Shown here piece by piece: positions 27,703 through 35,792 of a stretch of DNA of 64,000 bases. The notes under the pieces are model-generated. The model saw nothing but the letters and a program-made list of their open reading frames with translations. It ran no database searches and was not told the origin of the DNA. Within the stretch, counting starts at the first letter, position 1; every line of letters begins with the position of its first letter. The stretch comes from Legionella massiliensis (GTDB taxonomy: Bacteria > Pseudomonadota > Gammaproteobacteria > Legionellales > Legionellaceae). Location: the NCBI RefSeq assembly GCF_000756815.1, contig NZ_CCVW01000004.1, positions 372,001-436,000 of the forward strand, in the 5' to 3' direction. Position numbers and translations under genes: made by a program.

Positions 27703-29184
27703 TTATTCCAGAGTGATACCCGTTAGCAGTTGCGCAGGTTTACTCAAATGGGGTTGTTCTAAGCTGGCTATCGGATATGAACAATAATCAGCAGCAAAAT
27801 AAGCGCTTGGACGATGGTTGCCGCTACAACCAACACCACCAAAAGGTAGGCTGCTGACTGCACCAGTTGTGGGTCTATTCCAATTGATAAGTCCAGCTCG
27901 AATAGTTTTATAGAAATGCTGGTAATTCTCCAAACTATCAGATAGCAAACCAGCAACCAGGCCATAACGTGTCCTATTTGCCAGTGCGAGGGCGTCCTCA
28001 AAATCCTGATAGCGAAAAACCTGAACTAAGGGGGCAAAGATTTCCTCATCAGGCACCTGAGATGCCTGGGTCATGTCGATGATCCCTGGGGTTAGTAAGC
28101 CTGTATTTTCGGTTTTAAGCGTCATAGTCAGCAGGGGCTCGCCACCTGTTTCAATAAGCGCTTTTTGCGCTTTTAAATGAGCCTGGGCGTGAATATAACT
28201 GATTACAGGTCCCATGAAGGGCTCAGGACTGTCAGTAAATTTACCTATTCGCAGGCTTTGGCAACCCTTTATAAATTGCTTGAGGAACCTATCGCCCGCA
28301 GGATTATCTGGAATAAAAAGACGTCTTGCACAGGTGCAGCGTTGGCCTGCAGTAATCATTGAGGAAAGAATAGTTTGATAAACGGCAGCAGAAACATCTT
28401 GCACCTCATCGATGATCAGTGGGTTAGAACCACCCATTTCCAAGGCAAGGATAACCTCCGGTTTATCACTAAACTGTTGATGGATATATTTACCGGTCAA
28501 ATAACTACCGGTGAAATATACCGCCTGAATGTCAGCGCGCAGCAAATTTTTACCGCAACTGGCGTCACCTTGAACACAATTAATCACTCCAGGCGGCAAG
28601 CCACTTTCATGCCAGCACTGAATGATAAATTGCGCAACTGCTGGGGCAAATTCACTGGGTTTATAAACCACGGTATTTCCTGCTAAAAGCGCAGGAACGA
28701 TATGGCCATTGCTTAGGTGCGCGGGAAAGTTAAAGGCGCCAAGAACAGCTGCAACACCGTGAGGCTTATAACGTAAACAGGCATCTGCCTCAGCCATGGT
28801 TGTTCGCTTTTCGGCATTACGCTCTTGGTAAGCTTGAATCGATAAGTTGATTTTTCCCACTACAGCACTTACTTCAGTCTGGGCCTCCCATAAGGGCTTA
28901 CCCGTTTCCAAGGCGATTAAATAAGCAAGTTGCTGTCCCTTCAACTCCACTTCTTTGGCAAAATGCAGCAGGTAATTTGCCCGTGAAGTAATGTCTAGTG
29001 AAGACCAGTAGGGCAATGCGCAATGCGCAGCTGCACAGGCTGCAGAGACTTCGGCAGCTGTTGCGCTATGCCCTTGCCAGACAATAGAACCGTCGGCAGG
29101 ATTTTTCGAAACAAAAAGATCCCCTTGACCATGAATCCAATGCCCATCGATATAATGATTAGCCGCATTATCAGATTGAAACAT
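27703..29184 (-). CDS. astD: Succinylglutamate-semialdehyde dehydrogenase AstD
   Basis: About 493 residues from the ATG at 29184 (a GTG at 29196 is possible; GTGAG upstream of the ATG could serve as ribosome site). Aldehyde dehydrogenase motifs: the cofactor part [29 protein letters not shown], the Glu in [10 protein letters not shown] and the catalytic Cys in [22 protein letters not shown] at the N-terminus is typical of AstD. It oxidises succinylglutamate semialdehyde in the AST arginine-degradation pathway. Second structural ast gene, 4 nt after astA. Confidence 0.95.
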   Translation of the reverse strand: MFQSDNAANHYIDGHWIHGQGDLFVSKNPADGSIVWQGHSATAAEVSAACAAAHCALPYWSSLDITSRANYLLHFAKEVELKGQQLAYLIALETGKPLWEAQTEVSAVVGKINLSIQAYQERNAEKRTTMAEADACLRYKPHGVAAVLGAFNFPAHLSNGHIVPALLAGNTVVYKPSEFAPAVAQFIIQCWHESGLPPGVINCVQGDASCGKNLLRADIQAVYFTGSYLTGKYIHQQFSDKPEVILALEMGGSNPLIIDEVQDVSAAVYQTILSSMITAGQRCTCARRLFIPDNPAGDRFLKQFIKGCQSLRIGKFTDSPEPFMGPVISYIHAQAHLKAQKALIETGGEPLLTMTLKTENTGLLTPGIIDMTQASQVPDEEIFAPLVQVFRYQDFEDALALANRTRYGLVAGLLSDSLENYQHFYKTIRAGLINWNRPTTGAVSSLPFGGVGCSGNHRPSAYFAADYCSYPIASLEQPHLSKPAQLLTGITLE

Positions 29185-29188
29185 GATT

Positions 29189-30235
29189 TTACTCACTGAA
29201 AATAGTTGATTCTTCTATCTGCAAAGGCGCTATACGCAGACAGTCACCGAGTTTGATACCTAAAAGTTCAGCAGTTTTCTTGCCAATGATGCAAGACCCT
29301 TGTTGTTGATTAAAAATCGCTTTGCTGATGGTAGCGCGGAAGTCAAGCTTGGTATTCGCTAGGAGAAAGCGTTTGGAACTGACTTCATCGCTGATACTTT
29401 TTACGGTCATAATACGGCTTGCTGCAATTGTGCGTATTTGACTTTTCGGCGCTTCGATAGTTGGGCCGCCGTCAAAAATATCCACATAGGCGTTATAACG
29501 AAAACCTTCATTCAATAAAATATTCATAGCGGGTACCGTAGACTGATGCGGTTTGCCAATCACTGCCTGTGCTGCAGGTGCAAGTAATTTGACATAAAGC
29601 GGATTTCTGGGCATTAGATCAGCAATGAATTGCTTGTTTGTCGATATTGTTAAACGATCGGCCTCAGCAAAGGGCATATGGAAAAAATGCCGGCTAACAT
29701 TATCCCAAAAGGGTGAATGTCCCCATTCATCAGAAATCCCGCGCATTTCTGCGATAACCGTTGAAGCAAAGCGGTTTGGGTAATGCGCCATAAACAAGAA
29801 ACGAGCCCGAGAAAGTAATAAGCCATTTGAGTTATGGCGGAATGAAGGTTCTAAAAAGAGAGTACAGATTTCACTACGGCCCTGATAATCATTAACCAGG
29901 CTCAAGACCTCATAGTCGCTTCGAATATTAAGGGAATGGCAGATTCTGGTGCGTTTAGATAATTTATAAGAATAAAAGGGCAGCTCATAACCTATTGCTG
30001 CTTCAATTGCTGAAGTACCAACGACTTGCGAAGTTGCAGGATCTTCGAGGACAAATAAATAGTATTCATGTGCAGGAGAGCTAACTGCTTTTTGGAAGGA
30101 AGCGCAAGACCAGGAAAGTCGTTTTTTAAGCAGCGCTTTATCCTTTGGCAGGGTTGTCATCCCAATCCCGCAATGCTCAGCAAGGTGGTATATCGCATTC
30201 AGATCAGTCGCGCGAGCGCTACGAAAGAGCATCAT
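29189..30235 (-). CDS. astA: Arginine N-succinyltransferase AstA
   Basis: 348 residues. The N-terminus [20 protein letters not shown] followed by GIGMTTLP fits the arginine/ornithine succinyltransferase family (GNAT-like fold), as do [19 protein letters not shown] and the [13 protein letters not shown] segment near 230. It transfers succinyl from succinyl-CoA to the alpha-amino group of arginine, the first step of the AST pathway. Start overlaps the M20 gene stop by 4 nt. astC is not in this cluster. Confidence 0.95.
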   Translation of the reverse strand: MMLFRSARATDLNAIYHLAEHCGIGMTTLPKDKALLKKRLSWSCASFQKAVSSPAHEYYLFVLEDPATSQVVGTSAIEAAIGYELPFYSYKLSKRTRICHSLNIRSDYEVLSLVNDYQGRSEICTLFLEPSFRHNSNGLLLSRARFLFMAHYPNRFASTVIAEMRGISDEWGHSPFWDNVSRHFFHMPFAEADRLTISTNKQFIADLMPRNPLYVKLLAPAAQAVIGKPHQSTVPAMNILLNEGFRYNAYVDIFDGGPTIEAPKSQIRTIAASRIMTVKSISDEVSSKRFLLANTKLDFRATISKAIFNQQQGSCIIGKKTAELLGIKLGDCLRIAPLQIEESTIFSE

Positions 30236-31455
30236 TCTCTAAGTTCCTCCAGTCCCCCACTTGCTAAGTCATGGAGAAGGAGGGCGCTCAAGGCAGTTCT
30301 TTCTACAAGACTGTCGAGCATAATGAATTCATTGGAACTGTGAATATTACCACCACGAACACCAAGGGTATCGATGACAGGCAAGCCATGGCGCGCTAAA
30401 TTGTTACCGTCACAGCAACCACCACTATCTTGCCAATCAATTGCCAGGCCAAGCTCTTGACCTGCTTTTTGGATACGAGCAAACAAACGCTCTGTTGAAG
30501 GGCAAACACGCTTAACTGGTCTACCAAAGCTGCCATGAATGGCTAATGAATAACCATCTCGCTCCATTCTACGGCTAATTTTATCTAACTCAGCTCTAAC
30601 CCAGTGCTCATCTTCAGGCCTAGAAATCCGCACATCCAATTTGGCAACAGCTCTGTCAGGAACAACGTTGAGTGCCCCTCCACCTGCAATTCTCCCTACG
30701 TTTATTGTAATTCCGCTCTCTGGCTTATTTAGTGCATTAATTTCGGTGATTACTTCAGCAAGATAACAAATCGCGTTGCGTCCCTCATAAAAGGCTCGGC
30801 CAACATGGGCTGATTTACCCGTTGCTATCAAAGTCAATTTACCACTACCCCTACGATTTTTAGCAAAGGTGCCGGACGCTGTCATTGCTGGTTCATAAAC
30901 TAGGGCAGCTTGATAGTCTTTGGCAAGCTTATCGAATAAGGCGCTTGAAGCAGGGGAGCCAATTTCTTCATCGGCATTGATTAAAACGTCCCAACCAAGA
31001 TCTCTTGCAATCGCTGTTTTCTCAAAACAAGCTAAGGCCTGCCCTATAACTATTAAACCGCCTTTCATATCAGCAACACCAGGTCCATTAATCTGGTTAT
31101 CATTGATATAGGTTAGGTTTTGAAAGGAGTGACAGGCACCATAAACGGTATCCATATGCCCGCTTAGCAGGACTCGGCGCTGCAAATCCGGGCGTTTGCG
31201 AATAAAAAGAGCATTACCACATAGTTGCGTTGCTGCTTCGCCGGTCATATCGATAGTTTTAACAGCAGGGAGCTGAATTTCTTCAATGGTATCTGCTATT
31301 GGTGTGAAAACGGCTTTTAGAGCCTGACACATTTTAGATAGACCTAAAAGGTTTTCAGTCCCTGAATTGATTTCACAGAGATTGTGTAACTGCTCTACCA
31401 TGAACTCTTGGCGGGTGCCTAAGCTATGAAGAAGTTCTTTTGCCATGCCGTCCAT
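30232..31455 (-). CDS. M20 family metallopeptidase/deacylase at the head of the ast operon
   Basis: 407 residues. Zinc ligands and catalytic residues of the M20 family are all visible: SGHMDTVYG (His and catalytic Asp), GVADMKGG (bridging Asp), NADEEIGS (catalytic Glu pair) and GGNIHSSNEF (late His). An internal dimerisation lid with GKSAHVGRAFYEG is typical of carboxypeptidase-G2/ArgE-like enzymes. First gene of the operon, overlapping astA by 4 nt. astE, the usual succinylglutamate desuccinylase, is not present here, so this deacylase could do that step, which is inference. The start may instead be the ATG at 31446. Confidence 0.87.
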   Translation of the reverse strand: MDGMAKELLHSLGTRQEFMVEQLHNLCEINSGTENLLGLSKMCQALKAVFTPIADTIEEIQLPAVKTIDMTGEAATQLCGNALFIRKRPDLQRRVLLSGHMDTVYGACHSFQNLTYINDNQINGPGVADMKGGLIVIGQALACFEKTAIARDLGWDVLINADEEIGSPASSALFDKLAKDYQAALVYEPAMTASGTFAKNRRGSGKLTLIATGKSAHVGRAFYEGRNAICYLAEVITEINALNKPESGITINVGRIAGGGALNVVPDRAVAKLDVRISRPEDEHWVRAELDKISRRMERDGYSLAIHGSFGRPVKRVCPSTERLFARIQKAGQELGLAIDWQDSGGCCDGNNLARHGLPVIDTLGVRGGNIHSSNEFIMLDSLVERTALSALLLHDLASGGLEELRE

Positions 31456-31495
31456 TTGTTTTAACTCTTAGACAAAGTAATGACATTAGCGGAAA

Positions 31496-31885
31496 TTAGT
31501 TATATGCGCAATATAAGGATCGTGTAGAGAATTGCGCGCCCCAATCGTTGTTCCGCGTTGAGGCTGCGTACTCGGTTGAGCACTCCAGATAATCCCCTAT
31601 AGCTCTTAATCCATTTACTTCCAATAAATCTTCTTTTAATGAACTGGTCTTAGGTTTTGGGATAGAACTTTGGGACGGTTGTCTCTTTTGTCCTATGTGA
31701 AAAAGGGAAATATCCATAGTGCCAAGAGCAGCAGCACCAAAGGCCCCCACTGTGGCACCAATCAGGGCACCTGTGCCTGTACCTGCAGCAAGAGCAGCTG
31801 ACTTATCAGCTAGTTACCATAATTGTTTTTTAGCAGATAATCCATCAGCAATATTCGATGCTAGGTTAGATAGAAATGGTTTCAT
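31496..31885 (-). pseudogene. Gly/Ala-rich hypothetical protein interrupted by one stop codon
   Basis: The ATG at 31885 has AGAG upstream and opens MKPFLSNLASNIADGLSAKK. After codon 23 an in-frame TAA (31816-31814) interrupts, and the same frame continues LADKSAALAAGTGTGALIG with a Gly/Ala-rich hydrophobic hairpin, then SQSSIPKPKTSSLKEDLLE to 31496. A single change (for example CAA to TAA) explains it. The Gly-rich hydrophobic part could be a membrane-inserting segment. No family is recognised; a recent nonsense mutation is likely. Confidence 0.65.
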
Positions 31886-32008
31886 AATATAATCTCTAGT
31901 TATTTAACTTTTTACAGTTTATAAAACCAAGATTATGGTGGGATGAATTAGTAATGAGAGGCTGTCGTAGGCAACTCCATTTTGGAATTTTGTTTATCTC
32001 TAATAGGT

Positions 32009-32043
32009 TACCCCGCCACCCTGAGTGCAGCGAAGGATGACGA
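32009..32043. repeat. Fragment of the A-type repeat
   Basis: GGTTACCCCGCCACCCTGAG followed by TGCAGCGAAGGATGACG is one arm of the A-type palindrome without its partner. It starts right after a TAATAG end (32003). The rest of 31886-32066 holds nothing that I recognise. Confidence 0.45.
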
Positions 32044-32066
32044 AATGTAGGGGAAGTGAGGGGTAT

Positions 32067-32201
32067 CACTGCCGTTAAGTTAAGGAAGATTTTGTCATTC
32101 CCGCGAAGGCGGGAAACTATTTCTAGCTAAGAACAGTGCTAATGTAAAGATGGTTTCCCGCCTTCGCGGGAATGACAAATGCACTTAACTTAACGGCAGT
32201 G
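32067..32201. mobile_element. 135-bp MITE-like element E1
   Basis: Perfect 18-bp terminal inverted repeats CACTGCCGTTAAGTTAAG enclose a long hairpin with arms TCATTCCCGCGAAGGCGGGA and its complement. The flanks 32056-32066 and 32202-32212 share TGAGGGG at the same offset, compatible with a decayed 11-bp target duplication. E2 (57603) has the same ends and length with the central loop inverted; E3 (40035) has the same ends and length but another core. The ends resemble IS4-family termini in pattern. Confidence 0.85.
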
Positions 32202-32220
32202 ATGAGGGGGGCCTATGACT

Positions 32221-32664
32221 CTATTTTCTTTTCATAGAAGCAATTAGTTGATCAAGTTCCTGAAGTTTAAGCTTTATTTCCTCTTCATACTCTGGCTTCG
32301 AATGAGCAATAGCATCACTAACAAGTAATGAATAATTTTTCTCATTCTGAAAATTTTTAATAAAATTTTTTCGCCCATCAATGCTGATCAGTTCTTTAAG
32401 AAGCTCAGCTTTTTTTATATCAAAGATTGTCGCAAAACCGTCCTCGATGGTAGAAACAAGTTGGGTATAGAGTTCGATGCAACATAAATCAACTAGGTTT
32501 TTTTCTTGATAAAAATCATTAATTGCTAGCGCAAGAGGAGGTGATACTAGTTTTAGGTTTTGCATAAGTGATGTGGGTAACTCAAACTTATCGTGACCTA
32601 GGTTAGATAGGGAATTGATTTGCTCCATTGCTTTCTCTTTTTCTTTAGTAGGATAAAAATGCAT
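32221..32664 (-). CDS. Hypothetical protein, helical
   Basis: 147 residues if it starts at 32664, or 135 from the ATG at 32628 (MEQINSLSNLGHDKFELP), which has AAGAGAAA upstream and is preferred. Predicted mostly helical, with two Cys in VDLCCIELYTQLV and a charged C-terminal coiled segment EEEIKLKLQELDQLIASMKR. No signal peptide and no recognised domain. The gene ends 19 nt from element E1. It could be a Legionella-specific protein; I do not recognise a family. Confidence 0.5.
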   Translation of the reverse strand: MHFYPTKEKEKAMEQINSLSNLGHDKFELPTSLMQNLKLVSPPLALAINDFYQEKNLVDLCCIELYTQLVSTIEDGFATIFDIKKAELLKELISIDGRKNFIKNFQNEKNYSLLVSDAIAHSKPEYEEEIKLKLQELDQLIASMKRK

Positions 32665-32750
32665 AGTTTTATTTAATGCAATTAAATGCGGTTATTGTAA
32701 TGATCAATTCTTAAGGGAATATGATGTCTGCAAACCCATTTCTCACTTCT

Positions 32751-33063
32751 CTTTGTACGGGACAAAACCTAACTAGCTCTGAATCCCCGCGGCTTGACCC
32801 ATAGGTATCTACACAAATGTCCCTCCTTGTCTCAACATTAGGTCATCCAGAGCGTAGCGAAGGACCTCTTGAATGTGGCACCGTGCTAATTCCGGAGATC
32901 CTTCGCTACGCTCTGGATGACGTGCGTCTATTACTGTCACTTGTGTAGATACCTATGAGCTCGACCGCGGGGGCTATGTAGCTTTAGCCACAGCAGATCC
33001 CGCGGTCAAGCCGCAGGAATTCGAGTTTTCCCTGAGATTACACATTTTTTGTCCCGTACAAAG
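32751..33063. mobile_element. 313-bp composite palindromic element B1 with 9-bp target duplication
   Basis: Terminal inverted repeats CTTTGTACGGGACAAAA (17 bp, perfect) lie at both ends, and the direct repeat CTCACTTCT flanks it at 32742-32750 and 33064-33072. Inside are successive palindromes: CCCCGCGGCTTGACC against GGTCAAGCCGC, then CATAGGTATCTACACAA against TTGTGTAGATACCTATG, then an A-type core with 23-bp arms (32842-32864 and 32899-32921). A further GACCGCGGG hairpin occupies the right part. It lies between divergent genes. No ORF of interest inside. Confidence 0.88.
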
Positions 33064-33195
33064 CTCACTTCTGTGGGGCCATGTAATTTGAGTTACCAAC
33101 AGATCCCTTACAAAAAATCCAATTCTCTCGATTTTAATGATTCTTATTCCTAACTGACGTTAAGTGGTTATAATGACAGCTTTTCAGGAGATGCT

Positions 33196-33909
33196 GTGCA
33201 GGACTTAATCGAATCAACTCATCCTCAGTGGCATAAAATACTTACTAAGGCGCTACAACTGGTTGATCCGCAGTATTTGCAGCAATTAAGAAATAGTCAG
33301 GATTGGCTACCAGGGATTTCTAATCTGCTTGCAGCATTCAGCATTCCTTTAAATGAAACAAAATATATTTTACTCGGCGAATCACCTTATCCACGTCAAC
33401 AGTCTGCTAATGGCTATGCTTTTTGGGATCAAGCCGTAGATAATTTATGGTCAATATCAGGACTCAGTAAGGAAGTTAATCGCGCCACTTCTTTGCGAAA
33501 CTGGATCAAAATGCTGTTGACTGCTCGCGGTGATCTGCAGAGTGATTGCTCGCAACCGGCGATTGCCGCACTCGATAAGACACAGTATTGGCAAACTGGA
33601 GAGCAATTTTTCAACTCACTCATTAATAAAGGTTTTTTATTACTTAATGCCTCTTTGGTCTTTAGTGAAGATAAGGTACGGTTCCATGCGCGCCAATGGC
33701 AGCCGTTTATGCACAGTATTCTTTTGCAATTAGCAGAGCAAAATCCCTCTCTACAGTTAATTTTATTTGGCCGAATTGCAGAGCAGGTACCTGAAATTAA
33801 TCTTTTCTCTTGCTTAATTGCCGAGCATCCTTACAATTTAAGCTTTATCACCAACTCTCAGGTGTTGGCCTTTTTTAAACCTTTGGACCTACTTAACTGC
33901 CATGACTAA
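33196..33909 (+). CDS. Uracil-DNA glycosylase superfamily protein with altered active-site motif
   Basis: 237 residues from GTG 33196, preceded by CAGGAG. The order of segments follows Ung: GESPYPR...ANGYAFWD at 61-75 in place of GQDPYHG...HGLAFS, LRNWIKML, GFLLLNASLVF for LLLNTVLTV, LQLILFGRIAEQ for the WG strand, and AEHPYNLSF with His211 in place of HPSPLS. The catalytic Asp of GQDPYH is Ser63 here and the motif His is Pro66. It overlaps ubiG by 8 nt. Either a divergent glycosylase or a protein that kept the fold only. Confidence 0.75.
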   Translation: MQDLIESTHPQWHKILTKALQLVDPQYLQQLRNSQDWLPGISNLLAAFSIPLNETKYILLGESPYPRQQSANGYAFWDQAVDNLWSISGLSKEVNRATSLRNWIKMLLTARGDLQSDCSQPAIAALDKTQYWQTGEQFFNSLINKGFLLLNASLVFSEDKVRFHARQWQPFMHSILLQLAEQNPSLQLILFGRIAEQVPEINLFSCLIAEHPYNLSFITNSQVLAFFKPLDLLNCHD

Positions 33910-34600
33910 CAAATCAACTGTTGATTCTCAGGAAATTGCAAAATTTGCCCAACACGCAGCACATTGGTGGGATAAGAATGGCCCCCTAAAAACCCTGCAC
34001 GATATAAATCCTGCACGTATTGAATACATTTTAAGTTATCAGGATCTTGCTAAAAAAACAGTGCTGGATGTCGGATGCGGCGGCGGTATTTTATCCGAGG
34101 CAATGGCGGCAGCCGGAGCTCAGGTTAATGGCTTAGATGTAGCAAGTGATGCTTTAGCCGTGGCAGAAGAGCACGCGAAAAAAAGTCGCTTAGCTATAAA
34201 CTACGTCTGCTCCCCGATTGAAGACTATGAGGCTAAAGCCTTTGATATAGTGACTTGTATGGAAATGCTAGAGCATGTCCAAGAGCCGCAATTAGTTATC
34301 GAGCATTGCGCGCGGCTGTTAAAACCAGAGGGCTATTTATTTCTATCAACAATAAACAGAACCTTGAAAGCTTATGCTACTGCTGTTGTTGCTGCGGAAT
34401 ATATTCTGGGTTTATTGCCAAGACAGACCCATGATTTTGCAAAATTTATCAAGCCAAGCGAGCTGGCGTCGATGGTTCGGAATGCTGGGCTTGAATTCTG
34501 CGGAATGGTGGGTATGTCCTACAATCCCATAAGTCGGACTGCAAAACTTGTAGAGTCAGTTGAGGTTAATTATCTGCTTGCTTGCTATAAACCAAAATAA
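33902..34600 (+). CDS. ubiG: Ubiquinone biosynthesis O-methyltransferase UbiG
   Basis: 232 residues. Starts with EIAKFAQHAAHWWDKNGPLK, the usual UbiG opening, then SAM motif I VLDVGCGGGILSEAMA, motif II DIVTCMEMLEHVQEP, and STINRTLKAYATAVV. It performs both O-methylations of the ubiquinone ring. It overlaps the UDG-like gene, so both are probably on one transcript. The C-terminus YLLACYKPK is normal. Confidence 0.95.
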   Translation: MTNKSTVDSQEIAKFAQHAAHWWDKNGPLKTLHDINPARIEYILSYQDLAKKTVLDVGCGGGILSEAMAAAGAQVNGLDVASDALAVAEEHAKKSRLAINYVCSPIEDYEAKAFDIVTCMEMLEHVQEPQLVIEHCARLLKPEGYLFLSTINRTLKAYATAVVAAEYILGLLPRQTHDFAKFIKPSELASMVRNAGLEFCGMVGMSYNPISRTAKLVESVEVNYLLACYKPK

Positions 34601-34655
34601 TTTATTTGTATCCATTCAGGCATCAAATACAGGCTACTCTGTGAATAGGCGTGAA

Positions 34656-35021
34656 CTATTTAGTGGTTTGACTTTTTTTATCAGCATAGCGTTGTTGATA
34701 GCGTTGGTGAGCGTATTTTGCTTGCTCTTCAGTAACAATATCAACTTCATTGCCGAATAAGTCTATTCGAGCTGTATTCGGTTTTTGACAGATTAAATAA
34801 GCAGGTGAAGAACTGTAATAACTGAGTGCTTCTCTTAATGCTTTTTTGCTAAATGGAGGCGTGTCTAAACGCTCATAAAAATCGATAATTTCGTCAAAAA
34901 TTCCAATTTGTAGAGGTTTAACCTGATTACCTTTTTTAAAAAATGCGCTAGGAAAATGTTCCACTAACCAATCAATTATTTGTAATTTATCTTTTTTGGC
35001 ACTTTCATTTTGCTGGATCAT
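34656..35021 (-). CDS. Minimal ProQ/FinO-domain RNA-binding protein
   Basis: About 121 residues from the ATG at 35021 (a TTG six codons earlier is not favoured). Nearly the whole protein is a ProQ/FinO domain: IIDWLVEHFPSAFFKKGN, PLQIGIFDEIIDFY, FSKKALREALSYYSSSPAYL and the AKYAHQRYQQRYADKK basic tail. Such proteins bind structured RNAs and act as RNA chaperones for sRNAs; Legionella species have several. It is divergent from the Rsm-like sRNA gene at 35376, with which it shares about 355 nt of upstream DNA. Confidence 0.88.
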   Translation of the reverse strand: MIQQNESAKKDKLQIIDWLVEHFPSAFFKKGNQVKPLQIGIFDEIIDFYERLDTPPFSKKALREALSYYSSSPAYLICQKPNTARIDLFGNEVDIVTEEQAKYAHQRYQQRYADKKSQTTK

Positions 35022-35198
35022 TTTAGTACTCAGAAGCAATTAAATCTTGACTAAACTACCATAATTAATAGCTTTATCAAGCGAGATTTTCTTATTTGGT
35101 TATGAAAATTTAATTTTAATTCGATTTTGAGTACTTTTATTAGGTATTTTTTAAGTGTTTTTCATCAAATTTATTTAAATCCTTATCTTGCTTTGACC

Positions 35199-35212
35199 CA
35201 AGAAATCTCTCA
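35199..35212 (+). promoter_or_regulatory. LetA/GacA-box-like sequence upstream of the sRNA
   Basis: CAAGAAATCTCTCA matches the reported Legionella LetA-box pattern TNAGAAATTTCTNA at all but two of its defined positions. It is about 175 nt upstream of the predicted sRNA start, a distance typical for GacA-family activating sites at rsm genes. The match is by eye; the consensus is quoted from memory of L. pneumophila rsmY/rsmZ work. Confidence 0.55.
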
Positions 35213-35340
35213 ATTTGCAGTGAGAAATAGGTGAAAATTCATCTTTAATTATTCTTTTTTTAAGGCTAACCTTTTGAATATTATAAATTTAGTCACTAAG
35301 ATCAAAAAAGCACATATCGTCTGAGTTATGACAAACTGTC

Positions 35341-35369
35341 TTGCAATCTAACAGCTCTCTTGCTAAATT
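35341..35369 (+). promoter_or_regulatory. Sigma-70 promoter of the sRNA
   Basis: TTGCAA (35341-35346), a 17-nt spacer, and TAAATT (35364-35369) with an extended -10 TGC just before it. The start of transcription is expected near 35376. No ORF follows on this strand before the terminator. Confidence 0.7.
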
Positions 35370-35375
35370 TTACAC

Positions 35376-35515
35376 ATGGTTTCAAGGGAATTGAGACCTT
35401 GAGGCGAATGGACACGCGCTCATAGGGACATGATAGTCATGGACGACGTCAGAACAGGAAGTTCTGACGGAAGACTGCGAAAAAGCCGGGGATAAAACCC
35501 TGGCTTTTATTTTTT
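35376..35515 (+). ncRNA. CsrA-sequestering sRNA of the RsmY/RsmZ type
   Basis: About 139 nt from a good promoter to an intrinsic terminator. Seven GGA motifs occur. Two lie in loops of strong hairpins: GGTTTCAA-GGGAA-TTGAGACC (35378-35398) and GTCAGAAC-AGGAA-GTTCTGAC (35448-35468), both 8-bp stems with 5-nt loops; a weaker TCAT-AGGGAC-ATGA hairpin holds another. This is the design of RNAs that titrate CsrA/RsmA. The 3' end is a hairpin AAAAGCCGGGG/CCCTGGCTTTT with a T-rich tail (35480-35515). Whether it is the local rsmY, rsmZ or a third paralogue cannot be told. Confidence 0.75.
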
Positions 35516-35635
35516 ATAGACTTTATTTCTTGTTACCTGCGCTCAAATCCAAACTTTCGCCAAGATTCTGTATTGCACCCAGAGCTTTGGGCAAATATTA
35601 GGGAAGAACTTCGAGCCAGCAACCCTTTATCCGAC

Positions 35636-35740
35636 GGGCGCCATCTTTCCATAGGGGAGAAGGGATTCATTATTTCTCCCTATGTGGGAGGTACCCGTTT
35701 TATCCCTCTCCCCCGCGCGCAGCGTGGGGGAGAGGATAGG
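35636..35740. repeat. Two stem-loops in the gap before the L,D-transpeptidase
   Basis: CCATAGGGGAGAA pairs with TTCTCCCTATGTGG (about 35649-35689), and ATCCCTCTCCCCCGC pairs with GCGTGGGGGAGAGGAT (about 35703-35738), the latter a common type of extragenic palindrome. They lie at the 3' side of the minus-strand gene. A 98-codon frame that runs through them (35573-35869) is not believed. The rest of 35516-35792 shows nothing else. Confidence 0.5.
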
Positions 35741-35792
35741 GTTTGGGAGATTAAATGCTGTCGCTTAGCGACTACAAAACTAATAGACTCAG

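Noticed and set aside
32842-32921. A-type cores as possible rho-independent terminators only
   Set aside because: They lack T-tracts, occur also in divergent promoter regions (32.8 kb), and show filled/empty pairs. Mobility explains them better, although terminator activity at convergent sites remains possible.
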